Assembly (NCBI RefSeq): GCF_040958095.1
Contig: NC_091185.1
Span: 15,083,666 to 15,147,665 of the forward strand
Source of the DNA: Procambarus clarkii
Taxonomy: Eukaryota > Arthropoda > Malacostraca > Decapoda > Cambaridae
DNA: 64,000 bases
Direction of reading: 5' to 3'
Under the pieces are notes generated by a model. That model made no database searches. It was given only the letters and a program-made list of their open reading frames with translations, and was not told where the DNA came from. Shown here in pieces: positions 38,777-49,440 of this stretch (positions within the stretch are counted from its first letter, which is position 1; the number at the start of each line of letters is the position of its first letter). The position numbers and the translations under genes are program-made.

Positions 38777-39831
38777 GAGGAAAGGTACCCTTAAGGTACA
38801 AGTTCCACTTCAGGAATTTCCTGAAATTCGTGAACCATTAGATCATGTGGGGGCCGATTTGATTGACTTACACCACAGTCATTCGGGTAACAGATACATT
38901 AGTATTTGTTGATCATCTGTCTAGGTACACTACACTAGCTGCATTACCTCAGAAGGATTCTCGTACAGTTGCAAATGTGTTCTTGCGTAGGTTCGTTACT
39001 GTATTCGGGCGTCCTAAAGTTTTAGTCTCTGACCGGGGTCAAGAATTCAATGGAAATATATTTAGGGAAGTTTGTAGAATTTTAGAGACAACTTCGGCTT
39101 TTACAACAGCCTACCACCCACAAGCAAACAGCATGACGGAACGTACTAATCGTTCAGTCAAGGATATGTTTGCATTCCTTGCTGAACATGATGCAAACTC
39201 TTGGGATGAACATCTTCCCTATGTTCAGTTAGCTTTGAATACTGCCATCCACCAATCAATTACCACCCAACCCCTTCATTTGTTTACTGGTCATTCATGC
39301 AATTTCCCCTCAGGTCTGCTTAACATACATAATATTGCATACGGTGAGGACTATCCTTCAGAGGTCCTTGGAAAAATTAGAAATGCTTGGAATAATGCAG
39401 CTGAAGCGTCCAAGTAAGCACGGAATCGGTATGCTCACTTTTATGACACGAAACTGCGCCCTCTAGAGTTGAAAGAAGGTAGCCTCGTGTTAAGAGTGAA
39501 TGAGGCTGCGCCCACCAATCAGAGTAGGAAACTAGCTCCTAGGTGGCGAGGTCCGTATAGAGTAATTAAGAGAGCGGGGCCGGTTAATCTTGTCATAAAA
39601 GGAGTATTCGAGGACCAGGTGGAAAAGACAATTCATGTAAATAAATTAAAACGATATCATGCTAGAGAGGAATTAGAACTGCCTTTAGCGAGTCTAGTTC
39701 CTGAGTCAGCACTGCTGACTCATGGCTTAACCGACGAGTCAGGGGATGAGGATGACCCTCTGTCATCTCTCATCAGTAGTCAGGTGCAGTCTCGTCACCC
39801 TTTGGTAACGAGATCTCGCGCTATACAGTAA
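38777..39831 (+). pseudogene. Gypsy integrase core and C-terminal domain
   Basis: After the LTR the frame continues HVGADLIDL (first catalytic Asp), has a small frameshift near 38900, then VDHLSRYTTLAALPQKDS, VSDRGQEFNG (second Asp) and NSMTERTNRSVKD (catalytic Glu). Exactly 35 residues separate the second Asp and the Glu, the DD35E spacing. A TAA at 39415 precedes a C-terminal region (RNRYAHFYDTKLRPLELKEG, WRGPYRVIKRAG) ending at the TAA at 39829-39831. The enzyme would insert cDNA into the genome; the frameshift and stop disable it. Confidence 0.88.
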
Positions 39832-40144
39832 CAGTAAAGTAACTTCCTTGGTTAGTATAAATTAGTATTTATTAGATTTTCTTGTAGAGGCAATGATGTG
39901 AATTATTACTTATACTTAACTCGGGTAGCAGCTTCTACCGTGCTCTGGAGTTCCACCTTCCATCAAACCCAGAGTTATATCTATGCTTCCACTATGTTGT
40001 GTCTGTCTGTTTCCGGGTCTGATTGGTACACCAAACCAGCTGTTCCAGCCACACGTGAACCCTTGTCTGTAAAGACCAAGGGGGAGGCACGTTACACAAA
40101 GCCTTCCCCCCACCAGACCCAGTAACCCACACATCAGTTACTTT

Positions 40145-40430
40145 GGGGGGGGGGGGGTGACTGTCCAAGAGTCACTCGGCCGACACCTCATGTCACTAAC
40201 GAGGTTGTCAAAGCCAGCAGGCTGTCTGCATTGAAGCAGTCACCGGATGTCAACGTCTAACACCGTGGGTAGCTGTCTCGATGTCACCACTACCCGCCTG
40301 CTGCGTCGTCGAGACTGCAGCCATACTAGCAGTGTTGGAGGAGAGGTCAAGAGAGTGGGCGAACCAGTAGCAGTACTCAAGAGCTTTCGCCGGAAAATTA
40401 ATGATCACGTCGTCTGAAGTAATGAGGAAG
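40145..40430 (+). other. Polypurine tract and start of Gypsy 3' LTR (candidate)
   Basis: A 13-base G run (40145-40157) directly followed by TGACTGTCC resembles a polypurine tract and an LTR beginning with TG. The position, about 310 bp after the integrase stop, is right for the 3' LTR of the pol at 36946-39831. The LTR would be interrupted at 40431 by the Tx1-like element and might resume near 43150. No 5' LTR was found to confirm it. Confidence 0.45.
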
Positions 40431-43130
40431 TTTTTTTTTTTTTTTACATGCAAGTATGCTGATAAGTACAATAAAAGCAAACAAAGACAACATATAACAT
40501 CAGAACAAAATGACAAAGCACAAACTTGCAAAAACATTATAAGAACAAAAGCACTAAACACAAAACACTGCCCGGAAGGGCCGACCACAAAACAACAATA
40601 ATTACAAACAAAATACAACAAAAATTACAAACAAAATACAACAAACAATTAAAACAGCGGAATACAGTACAGAAAGGAAACACCAGAACATAGTGATACA
40701 GAACATGGCTACCAGCACCTCAAACACATACGGAGAGGCACCAACACAAAACGATAACAATAATAATAATAATAATAACAATAAAGGAAAAAAGTATACA
40801 ACAAACAAAAGGAAAATTACAATGACAAAACACGACAAAGAGCAGAAGGCCAGGCCGGGCCACGCCAACAGCCTGAAGGACACTTAACACAACACAAACA
40901 AGCGCACAAACAGCACCATAAAAACATAGAACCACAAAACATAACATAAGAACATGACATCCACAACCAGACACACACACTATCCAAACCTCGGACCGCA
41001 CAGGAACCGGACACACACACACAAGCCACACAATCAACCCACAACAACAAACCAGAGCATGCAGGAACCGGGAAACAAACCCGCCCCACACACACTCGAC
41101 CCGCACCCCACAACCATGCACACAAATGTAAACAACCCACAATACACAATACACAAAGGAATCATGAGCAAGGAATACATTACTCAGAGAATGGACCATA
41201 CGTCTCTGAAATCCAAGGATACCTTCGCTTATAGGCCTCCCAATTCAAATATTCCCTGTCGGTAGGGGACGATCTCCCTGCCGCCGTGGGCCGTTCATAA
41301 ACTCAGGAATCACCAGATCAGGCAGAAACGGCCACTCCTTAAGCTCACCGACGCAAGTCACATAACGAGGCTGGGGGAGCGCAAACCACGTCCTTCGAGG
41401 AAGCAGACAACACCGAAGAAGCGTACGAGGGCTGCCGAGACGGCCGCGTCGCCGTACGCACAGGAGCAGGGGACAGTCGGTGAGATGGTAACACCTCCAC
41501 CGAGACCGCAGGAGACACAGAAGAGACGGCCGTAGACGGAAGAGGCGTCGAGACCGCCGCCGATGAAACGGGGAACGAGGAAGGGGTCACAGAACTCCCA
41601 GAGCGAGCAGCCTTTTTCAACACCACCATCAGGCCACCCCGCTCACTACGAACCTCAGCAGGGAGAACCACCCCCCACAAAGATCCGGAGCCATCCGACG
41701 CACCCGAAGCAGGATCCACAGACACCATATCAGAAGTGGAGGCCGAAGCACCAGCACCGACATCTGCAGGCAAATGCACCTCCGCCACCACCGTAGTATG
41801 CAACACAACCGGAGCCACCGCGCCGTGGCCGGCAGAGCCACAAGCGTCGAAGTCGCCAACGTCAGCCCATGCAGAAGATGAATGCCGGGAACACTTAGGC
41901 TCTGGCCGCACATCATCAGACCCGGAGGCTGACTTAGAGCCATGGGCAGCACAAGCTGGCGAACTGATGCACGTCGTAAAACGGCAACATCCTCAACCAC
42001 ATGGGGCACCAGGCCAGGCACAGGAGGAAGCGCCAGAATCACCCCATCACCCAGCACAGCCGGAACAGACGGCGAGGGTGCAGGGACAGGGGCAGACGCA
42101 GCAGAGGACGAACTGGAAGACGGGGGATTCGAGCAGAAGGCAGTCGGTAGAACCCCAGGGACACGAGCCGGAGCAGGACGACCATCAGGCGATGACACTA
42201 CCGCCAGAGGAGAGGCGACAATAACAGGGGGCGCATCAGGCGGCGCAACAGGCGATACAGAGGGCACATCCGCGGCTGAAGAGACATCCACATCCACCGA
42301 AGCCTCCTCCACAGGAAGCAGCAGAAAATCCTCCTCACTGAAGAGGTTTACGGGCGCAATGGCAGGCGCAGAACAGTCAGCAGCCTGATGCCCCAAGAGG
42401 CCACAACGATAACACATCCGACGCTGTCGGGCGTAGAACACCCGAACGTTGTAACCCATAAGGCGCACAGAGGACGGAATATCTGCCCAGAGCCTCATAC
42501 CCAGGGTGCAAATGTTAGTCCTCACACCCTTGAGAGGACTGGAAGACACCACGTTCACCCGCACACTAACCACTGCGCCAAACCAGCCGAAGTACCGCCG
42601 TAGCAGACCCTCCTGAAACTCTAAGGGTGCCCCATGTACACTAACGTAAGTGAGGGCACCACTCCGATCAGAGAGGGTCACAGTGCCCACACCATCCGGC
42701 AGGGGTAAGGTCCGCCCCTCGTATCGACGGAGAAAGTCTCGATACGCTAACTCCTCCGTGAACTTCACTATCGCTCGACGTGCCGTTACCAACTCTACTC
42801 CATAAATGGCTATCACAGGGGCAAAAAGCAAGTCACATGCCAGCGCAATCTCCGGGTAACCAGCCCGCACAGAAAATTCGAGGCCCACAGACTGAGTCCA
42901 TAGTACAGGGGGAAGAGGGACCCCCATCGTGAACTCCACGTCAGCACAGGCAGGCAGAGACACACCCGCCCCCAACCGGCCAATTTGGCAAACAATCACT
43001 AACTGCCGGAGCGCCGAGGCAACACGTCTGCACCCTCCCGGAGCTAGAGCGCCACTTCTCTTGCCATAGAAGGTCACAAAATTGCCTTCTTTGGCCTAAA
43101 GTCAGCGGTACGAGGGTATACACAGTTTGT
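40431..43130 (-). mobile_element. Second Tx1/L1-like element, internally deleted
   Basis: Minus-strand element whose 3' end is the T15 run at 40431-40445 (a poly-A tail on the minus strand). It keeps ORF1 (43095-41629) and a GT-rich 3' UTR-like region (about 41340-40446, with an AAT microsatellite at 40758-40785), but has no endonuclease or RT between them. About 3-4 kb of ORF2 is therefore missing compared with the element at 1-6140. The 5' end is somewhere between 43095 and 43165. Confidence 0.75.
41629..43095 (-). CDS. Tx1-like ORF1 protein with CCHC knuckle, open frame
   Basis: A single open frame of nearly 490 codons runs from 43095 to the stop at 41629. No ATG stands at its beginning (it opens AKEGNFVTFYGKRSG after a TAG), so the true start is unclear or lost. 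It contains VELVTARRAIVKF, LTYVSVHGAPLEF, GYNVRVFYARQRR and the knuckle CYRCGLLGHQAADC (CX2CX4HX4C) near 42400, then an alanine/proline/serine-rich tail. It aligns with the frameshifted ORF1 at 4759-6085. The role is RNA binding in the retrotransposition particle. It is the longest undamaged non-repeat frame in the first 59 kb, but the deleted ORF2 means the element cannot move by itself. Confidence 0.8.
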   Translation of the reverse strand, partial: AKEGNFVTFYGKRSGALAPGGCRRVASALRQLVIVCQIGRLGAGVSLPACADVEFTMGVPLPPVLWTQSVGLEFSVRAGYPEIALACDLLFAPVIAIYGVELVTARRAIVKFTEELAYRDFLRRYEGRTLPLPDGVGTVTLSDRSGALTYVSVHGAPLEFQEGLLRRYFGWFGAVVSVRVNVVSSSPLKGVRTNICTLGMRLWADIPSSVRLMGYNVRVFYARQRRMCYRCGLLGHQAADCSAPAIAPVNLFSEEDFLLLPVEEASVDVDVSSAADVPSVSPVAPPDAPPVIVASPLAVVSSPDGRPAPARVPGVLPTAFCSNPPSSSSSSAASAPVPAPSPSVPAVLGDGVILALPPVPGLVPHVVEDVAVLRRASVRQLVLPMALSQPPGLMMCGQSLSVPGIHLLHGLTLATSTLVALPATARWLRLCCILRWWRRCICLQMSVLVLRPPLLIWCLWILLRVRRMAPDLCGGWFSLLRFVVSGVA

Positions 43131-43640
43131 GTTTACGGCCTAGTAACCTGGTTACATCAAGAAACGCCTGAGACGACGTGAGCAATGATGGAAGACGGGA
43201 TCCACCAGTTCTGCAAACAAGCAACCCGCCTCAACGACCCTCTGACACCACTACTGTCACGACACCATTACTGTCACGAGACACCATTAGTATGTCCAGT
43301 CCTGCTCTATTGTGGTCATCTGCGCCGTCAAGTTTACATCAAGACTGCCGTGTGAGCTGTGATTGGTATAAAAACGTGTGAACTGTTGGGAGCCAGGTCA
43401 ATGGTCGAGTGACAGTATTCTACAGCTGGCACTTGGCGCTCCGCTCTGCTACACTCTGTCGTTATTCAAGAATACCGGGATGGGAGTACAAGAGGACCAG
43501 GTATCGACATCAACGCATGGAAGAAGCAAGATCGTCATCGACACCATCGACGTCGACTACATTCAGCGTTCATCATCATCGATTTTTTTATATTCTAAAA
43601 AGAACAATTGGTGAAAAAGATAAAGTAAAGTAGGCTCTGA
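43131..43640 (+). promoter_or_regulatory. Promoter-like sequence, possible LTR remainder
   Basis: No coding domain. TATAAAAACGTGTG at about 43369 with flanking moderate GC resembles a TATA box. Given the candidate LTR start at 40158, this may be the rest of the Gypsy 3' LTR displaced by the Tx1-like insertion; no clean target duplication could be found to prove it. Confidence 0.3.
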
Positions 43641-44002
43641 ACACCTTTATTAAGCGCATCTGGACACTTTTGTTTAAATACTGAAAAACAGATTTAGAAT
43701 CAATATTATTCTGGTATAGTGAAATGTGGAAAATTCTCCTATATAACTTGGTCAGTACTTAAAAAAACCTCCTTGTGTAATTGTCTAAGCCCAGAACAAG
43801 GTGTTATGAAAAATTATGTTGTGCTATTTTTTCAGAGTTTTTGAACACAGGAGGGGCGGACCAATAAAAACATTGACACTTAAATTGAGTGCGAACACTT
43901 GGCTGTACAGTCAGAGGTAACCTGTGATATAGTTGTAATGAATTTTGTTTAGATATATGTAATAAAAACTAAGTTTGTTTTTATTGGCAGAATGTCAAGG
44001 AT
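43641..44002. other. Spacer, nothing recognised
   Basis: AT-rich sequence with no coding or repeat signature that I can name. Confidence 0.4.
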
Positions 44003-44240
44003 CTTCTTGAGATGATTTCGGGGCTTTAGTGTACCTGCGGCCTGGTCCTCGACCAGGCCTCCACCCCCAGAAAGCAGCCCGTGACAGCTGACTAACACCC
44101 AGGTACCTATTTTACTGCTAGGTAACAGGGGCATAGGGTGAAAGAAACTCTGCCCATGATTCTTGCTGGCGCCTGGGATCGAACCCAGGACCACAGGATT
44201 ACAAGTCCAGCGTGCTGTCCGCTTGGCTGACTGGCTCTAG
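44003..44240 (-). mobile_element. tRNA-derived SINE, minus strand
   Basis: On the minus strand the head has an A-box TCAGCCAAGCGG (44230-44219), an anticodon-like ACTTGTAAT region and a B-box GGTTCGATCCC (44186-44176). Together these resemble a threonine-type tRNA. The body contains a perfect inverted repeat, GGCCTGGTC-GAG-GACCAGGCC (near 44039-44059), then ends near TCATCTCAAGAAG. No poly-A tail is clear. The head is unlike that of the SINE at 34945, so these are two SINE families. Confidence 0.75.
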
Positions 44241-44336
44241 GATGACATTGGTTGGGGAGTGGATGGTACACGGTTGTGAACTTCGTGAAGTTCAGTGTTC
44301 CGCTCCCGGTAGACTGGAAAGTTCAGTCTGCAGTTA

Positions 44337-44360
44337 TATATATATATATATATATATATT
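44337..44360. repeat. AT dinucleotide microsatellite
   Basis: A TA run of about 24 bases followed by T8. Confidence 0.9.
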
Positions 44361-44369
44361 TTTTTTATG

Positions 44370-45653
44370 TTTTGCATTGTGTGTGTCTGGCTCTAGGGGA
44401 CACACGAGATTGGCTAATGAAGAGCCAAGGAATTTTAATAGCTAGCTTTTGCTGACAGATTAGGGATATTTTATTTAGCTATATCAGTTAAGTGTAGGAT
44501 GTATGTTTCCAGATGTTGGATGATTGCTGTCAGTTGACAACTGGGATGAATTTGAGTTTGATGAATTTGGTTATGTATATTTTGTGATGTTTGCGGGACA
44601 ATCTGATGATTGTCATTTTATTAGATAGGGTAGCTTTTTGATTGAGGCATGGGTTTATTGATATTTATTGAGGGTTTGGATACTAAACCTCATTTTTTTT
44701 ATTGACATTCAAAACCAAATTTTACTAATTTACTTATGTGGGGGGGGGGGGGTTGTAACAGCTGAAGCTGTTTTAAATAAGTAATTGTATGGGAGGCAGT
44801 GGCATACGCCCTTGTACAAAATATGTTGTGACAAGATAGTTTACCTGACTTGGGAGCATGGGTTATTTCTCCTGGGATTAACATGTTAGAATACAAGATG
44901 GCCGTCACCTTTGTTTTAAAGCAACATATAATGACTTATTTAACAATCATAGTAATTACAGTAACAACTAATTTGATTAAGTATGTAGGCTAGGCCAACA
45001 TGAAGGTACAGCTTGAGATCAATATTCATACACCATCATTATGAAGTGACATCATGAGTAGGAGGTACTAGGTCGGTGGGCCACTGATGACGTAGCTGAG
45101 GCAAGGGGGTCACGCGGTTGACGTGACCACAATCTCTATATTTAGTAATTCACAAAGTTCAAATTCAGATCACTAGCAAATACTATAATTGGAAATAGCC
45201 TTTCCCTAAGATGCCTGTACAATTGTTTTTGCATATCCTTGTCACGTGGTCTCCACGAGTTAGGGGTTTATTTGGGTCACGAGCCAAGCAAAGTTTAAGA
45301 GATCATATATCCCCTTGTTTTCTGTAATTCCCATACTTAACGTAGATTTATCCCTCCCTTTCCAAGTAATTTGGGGATTAAACCCCAAGTGTTTAATGAT
45401 TGATTAATTGGTCCAGACACCAATTAATTGACGTTTTTGGTTAATGGTCTGGTGGTGGCAGCACAAGGAGATCCTTGAGTTTGCTAGAAGTCTAGTACGA
45501 CGTCACGGGGGCAGCAGAATCTTGCCGACTGAGCGGCTAAGACCACGTGGCGTGGGACTCGGTTAAGAGTTAGCTCCGAGGTCCCTTGGAATTAAGTTTA
45601 ACTACGGGCGGGTAAAGGACAAAGTAGAGCTAATACGCATCCATTGTTACAGT
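44370..45653. other. No gene recognised; possible LTR fragments
   Basis: Contains a G13 run at 44740-44752 followed by TTGTAACAGC (polypurine-tract-like) and, near 45450, GGTCTGGTGGTGGCAGCACA, which resembles a primer-binding-site region of LTR elements. With no coding sequence on either side these are only hints. Otherwise AT-rich and featureless. Confidence 0.3.
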
Positions 45654-46329
45654 ATGGTAAACAACACATCTCAATTCCAACGAAATGTCACGCACAATAA
45701 ATAAATCATAATGAAAATAAATCGAAATCTATGAAAATTCAATATATCAATGCAATCGGAAACATTGAAATGGAAACATTAACATATTTAGTATACCATG
45801 TGTTGCAACAGATGGCGCTGTTTTTCAAAACAAGCATGTTTTTACCTGTCACATGTGTGGCATCTATATAGTAAGTATATAAAAATGCGCATATTCGAAT
45901 GGAATGTTGAGTCAAAATTTTAAAGCAATCTGTAAAGAACTTTTGGAGATTACAGCGTGTGTTGCTCTTACATCCAACAGATGGTGCAGTTTCTCAAAAA
46001 TGCATGTTTTTGCCTGTCACAGGTATAGCATATATATAGTAGGTATATAAAAACACGCACGTATCCAAATGCAACGTTGTGTTAAATTTTCAAAGCTAAT
46101 GGTAAAGAGGTGTATGGAGATTTCCTCACATGAAAATTCAGTTCAAAACTCAGTTTTTTAAAAAAGCATGTTTTTACTGGTCACAGACGTGGAATCTATA
46201 TAATATGTATATAAAAACACGCTCGTATGCGAATGGAACGTTGTGTCAAAATTTCAAAGCAATTGGTGAAGAACTTTCGGAGATTAGCGATTTCGAACTA
46301 ACAAACATTTAAATTTTTATTTAAATAGA
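45654..46329 (-). mobile_element. Inverted Helitron copy 5 with intact 5' end
   Basis: Minus-strand copy of the same non-autonomous Helitron. Its 5' terminus is TCTATTTAAATAAAAATTTA starting at 46329, preceded by A (46330), as expected for insertion between A and T. It contains the repeated ATCTCCGAAAG, GAAATTTTGACACAACG and GCGCCATCTGTTG units and breaks off at about 45654 before the G-rich and 3' hairpin regions. Its 5' end lies inside a LINE reverse-transcriptase frame. Confidence 0.82.
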
Positions 46330-47578
46330 TGAATAACAGAGGTCCCAGCACAGAGCCTTGTGGCACACCACTTACAACATTTTCCCACTCTAACTTATCC
46401 TCCATTTATACTAACTCTTTGTTATCTTTGAAATAGCCATGTCCTAATCCAACTTCATAAATCACCCCCTATACTGGGAGTCTCTAATTTTTTTAATCAG
46501 TCTTTCTTGTGGTACCGTATCAAAAGCTTTGCTAAAGTCAAGGTACAGAACATCACAAACCTTACCACTATCAACTGCCTCAACTATGCTGGAATAAAAT
46601 GATAGCAAATTTGTTAAACATAAACGACCACTTGTAAATTTATGTTGTGAGTCATTAATTAATTTATGTTTTTCAAGATGACTACGAATGGTATTTGCAA
46701 TTATCGATTCAAGTAACTTTCCCACAATTAACATTAGGCTTATTGGCCGATAGTTTGACGCAAGTGATTTATCTCCTCTCTTCAAAATTGGTACCACATG
46801 AGCAACCTTTCACGATTCTTACCCTCTGCCTGATTCTAATGATTTCTTAAATAAGATCTCTTTGCATTCCTTAAGCACCCTGGCAAACACTTCATCCGGC
46901 CCTGGGGATTTGTTTGGCTAGAGTTGCATGATTTGTTTAATAACATCCTCCCTGGTAACTGCTAAACGCGTCAACCTGTCCTCGTCCCCACCCACATAGA
47001 CTTGTTTGGCTGAAGACATAATGTTAAGTTCCCGCTTAGTTAATACAGAGATAAAATATTTATTAAAAATACTACACATCTTTTCGACCTTATCAGTTAT
47101 CTGACCTGTCTCAGTTTTTAATGGGCATATTCTTTCCCTAATTTTTGTTAGATATAACTGGAAAAAAAACTTTCAGATTTATCTTTGCTTGCCCTGCTAT
47201 GCGAACTTCATAGTTTCTTTATGCCGTCCTTATCTCTATTTTTTTTTTAATTTCTAACCAGTTGCATGAATTCTTGCTCTAAACTGACTTCCCCATTCCT
47301 AATCCTTTTGTCCTAAGCTCTCTTTTTACCTATAAAGTTCTTCAGATCCTTTGTTATTCATTTCGGGTCATTATTATTCGATCTATTCAATTTGCAAGGT
47401 ATACTACGTTCCTGTGCTTTGCTTAGAATATTTTTAAATAAGTTAAATTTTGAATCCACATGGAAATCCCATTTTACATCACCCATCTCTTGGTTCACGT
47501 CTCGCTTCAAAATCAGTCCAACCCCCATGCCCAAGACTTTCCAATCTATTTCACCCAAAAAATGTCGTAGGCCATTAA
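46330..47578 (-). pseudogene. CR1/L2-like LINE, linker and RT part
   Basis: Reads on the minus strand from the linker (GEIDWKVLGMGVGLILKRDV, WDFHVDSKFNLFKNIL) through RT motifs (VPILKRGDKSLASNYRPISL, GKLLESIIANTIRSHLEKHK, SQHKFTSGRLCLTNLL, LYLDFSKAFDTVPQERLIKK) to a GVPQGSVLGPLLFI-type motif, where the Helitron 5' end interrupts. Several frame changes occur. It connects upstream with the endonuclease at 48463-49010 once the 884-bp insert is removed. Confidence 0.8.
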
Positions 47579-48462
47579 TAATTTATCACTTTCGCGCTAT
47601 CAGCGTTCTGAAAAAAATCATACCCTATGTGATATCGCGATTCCCGCGCCTAAGCGGTAAGACCGAAAAGTGTATACTCTTTTGACTGTCCTGACACTAA
47701 TTGTAGGCGTACGTATTTAAATTTGGTATCACTGTGTTCGCAATAGAATTGCCTATAAGAACATACCTATAAAATGCCGCCAAAGCATAAGACATATCAA
47801 CACCAAATAAAAACCTATTCAGACCACTGGCCGAGAGCGCCAAACAGCAACAAAATGTTCCCACTCTCTTAATGGTTGTGAAGCCCACAGTTGTGCTACA
47901 GTGTTAATTTTGGTATCAGTGAAATCGCAATATAATTCTCTACACGGACATATGCATATAAATATAGATTCAATGTCGTAGCCCACCCAAAACAGTGTGG
48001 GAAGTGGCCGAAGTGTTACCCGCGGCGGCATATCGGCGAAACTCGCTTCGAAAAGTGTATATTCAATTCACTGTCCTGACATTATTTTTCGATGTATATT
48101 TTTCATTTTTGTTCCAATGGGTTCGCAATAGAATGTTCTATAAGAACATAAGTATTAAAGGTCACATAACGATGCGTTCGACTGGCAACATATATAAAAA
48201 CTACGTCGATTATACTCGTGGTGTCAATAATACAATTGTTTTACCACGATGATTCACTGTCACGCCGTTCTCTTTAATAAGCTGTTCGGCTATTAGAGAA
48301 AACGAAAATTTCATGGCAAACATTTGTAAACTATCCCCAAGTTAATCGGATAATAAACGGATTTTATACAAATATTTATTCTCGCGACTCCATGAGTAGT
48401 CCCCGTCGCGTACCCAAGAAAAATAGTTGACGACCGCGATCGCGACTGATGCAGCAAAGTGT
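47579..48462. mobile_element. 884-bp insert between 59-bp direct repeats
   Basis: The LINE frame is duplicated over 59 bp (47520-47578 and 48463-48521, two mismatches), and the sequence between is foreign to the LINE. Three diverged internal repeats share a CGCAATA(G/T)AATT motif at 47739, 47926 and 48124 (spacing 187 and 198 bp). The outer two have a TCTATAAGAACATA-like continuation and an upstream GAAAAGTGTATA motif. There is no coding domain, no terminal inverted repeat and no poly-A tail. A 59-bp duplication is far longer than those of known cut-and-paste or LTR elements. Confidence 0.6.
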
Positions 48463-49010
48463 AACCCCCATGCCCAAGACTTTCCAATCTATTTCACCCA
48501 AAAAATGTCTTGGGCCATTAAAATCAACTTTTCGAAAATCTGGCACTTTAACAAAATTTTCTCCTGTTTCCTTCTATGCCAAATCTGATTTCTTCGTGAT
48601 CACTGTTCCTTAGCTCACTCCCTGTTTCGATGTCATTAATTAGTAGTCTAACATATTATTTTCATATGTTGGTTCCTTAATGTGTTGCTTAAGGAAGCAA
48701 TCGTAAATTAATTCCAGAAAATCTTCTGCTTCATTATTCCATTCTGTTAATCCATTTCATTCCATTGAAATTAAAGTCACCCATGACAAAAATACTGTTA
48801 GACCTAGATGATCTAGATATTTCATCCCATAGAGGCTTTGTTTCCATTTTAAGTTTGGTGGCCAGCATATAGCTCCTATTATAAGATTTTTAGCCTTATC
48901 GTTTAATTCTAGCCAAATAGTTTCTGTGTGTAGCTCAGTTTTGATTTCATCTCTGAGACTACAATTCAAATTTTCGCTAACATATATGGCTACTCCCACC
49001 TGCTCGTCTA
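48463..49010 (-). pseudogene. CR1/L2-like LINE endonuclease part
   Basis: Minus-strand apurinic-type endonuclease: GVAIYVSENLNCSLRDEI, ETIWLELN, then VMGDFNFNGMKW (GDFN motif) in a second frame, and NSDHEEIRFGIEGNRRKF (SDH motif) in a third, ending ARFSKVDFNGPRHFLGEIDW. It is N-terminally truncated near 49010. The protein would nick genomic DNA; frameshifts disable it. Confidence 0.78.
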
Positions 49011-49039
49011 ATATATGTGTGAAAAAGTTTTAATCTTTT

Positions 49040-49440
49040 TATTTGATATTTAGTTAATAGTATCCTATTTGATTTATTATGAACATTTATGCATTGATAA
49101 TTTGGTTTTAAATTCTAACTAATCTTAAATCCCAGGTCCCTTTCGCCATCTGACTTCGCAATCTCAACACCATCTAGCTCAAATCTTGTAAGTCTATCAT
49201 CATTACCTAGTCTCAAAACCTTACATTTGTCAGCATTAAACTGCATCTTCGAATCTTTTGACCATTTCAAAACCCCATTTACATAGTCTTGAAGTGATAG
49301 CGAGTCTTTTTCTGTGTTTATTTCACTTCCAATTTTTGTATCATCGGCAAATTTGCAAATATTGCTGCTCAATCCTGCATCTAAATCATTTATATGTATT
49401 ATGAATAACAGAGGTCTTAGGATAGAGCCCGGAGGCACTT
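49040..49440 (-). pseudogene. CR1/L2-like LINE RT fragment, separate copy
   Basis: Minus-strand frame PPGSILRPLLFIIHINDLDAG, ICKFADDTKIG (catalytic pair), KWSKDSKMQFNADKCKVLRLG and KSDGERDLGF. It covers RT motifs downstream of those in 46330-47578 yet lies upstream of the endonuclease in element order, so it is a different copy of the family and not the continuation. Confidence 0.78.

Noticed and set aside
40720-41199. Cysteine/valine-rich minus-strand frames that look like membrane proteins
   Set aside because: They lie in the GT-rich 3' UTR-like part of the Tx1-like element and overlap an AAT microsatellite; the hydrophobicity follows from base composition.
40419-43194. Target-site duplication of the second Tx1-like element (AGTAATGAGGAAG versus AGCAATGATGGAAG)
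   Set aside because: Two mismatches and an indel over 14 bases; too weak to claim.
44176-44230. Functional threonine tRNA gene on the minus strand
   Set aside because: The tRNA-like head lacks a complete acceptor stem and leads into a SINE body with a hairpin.
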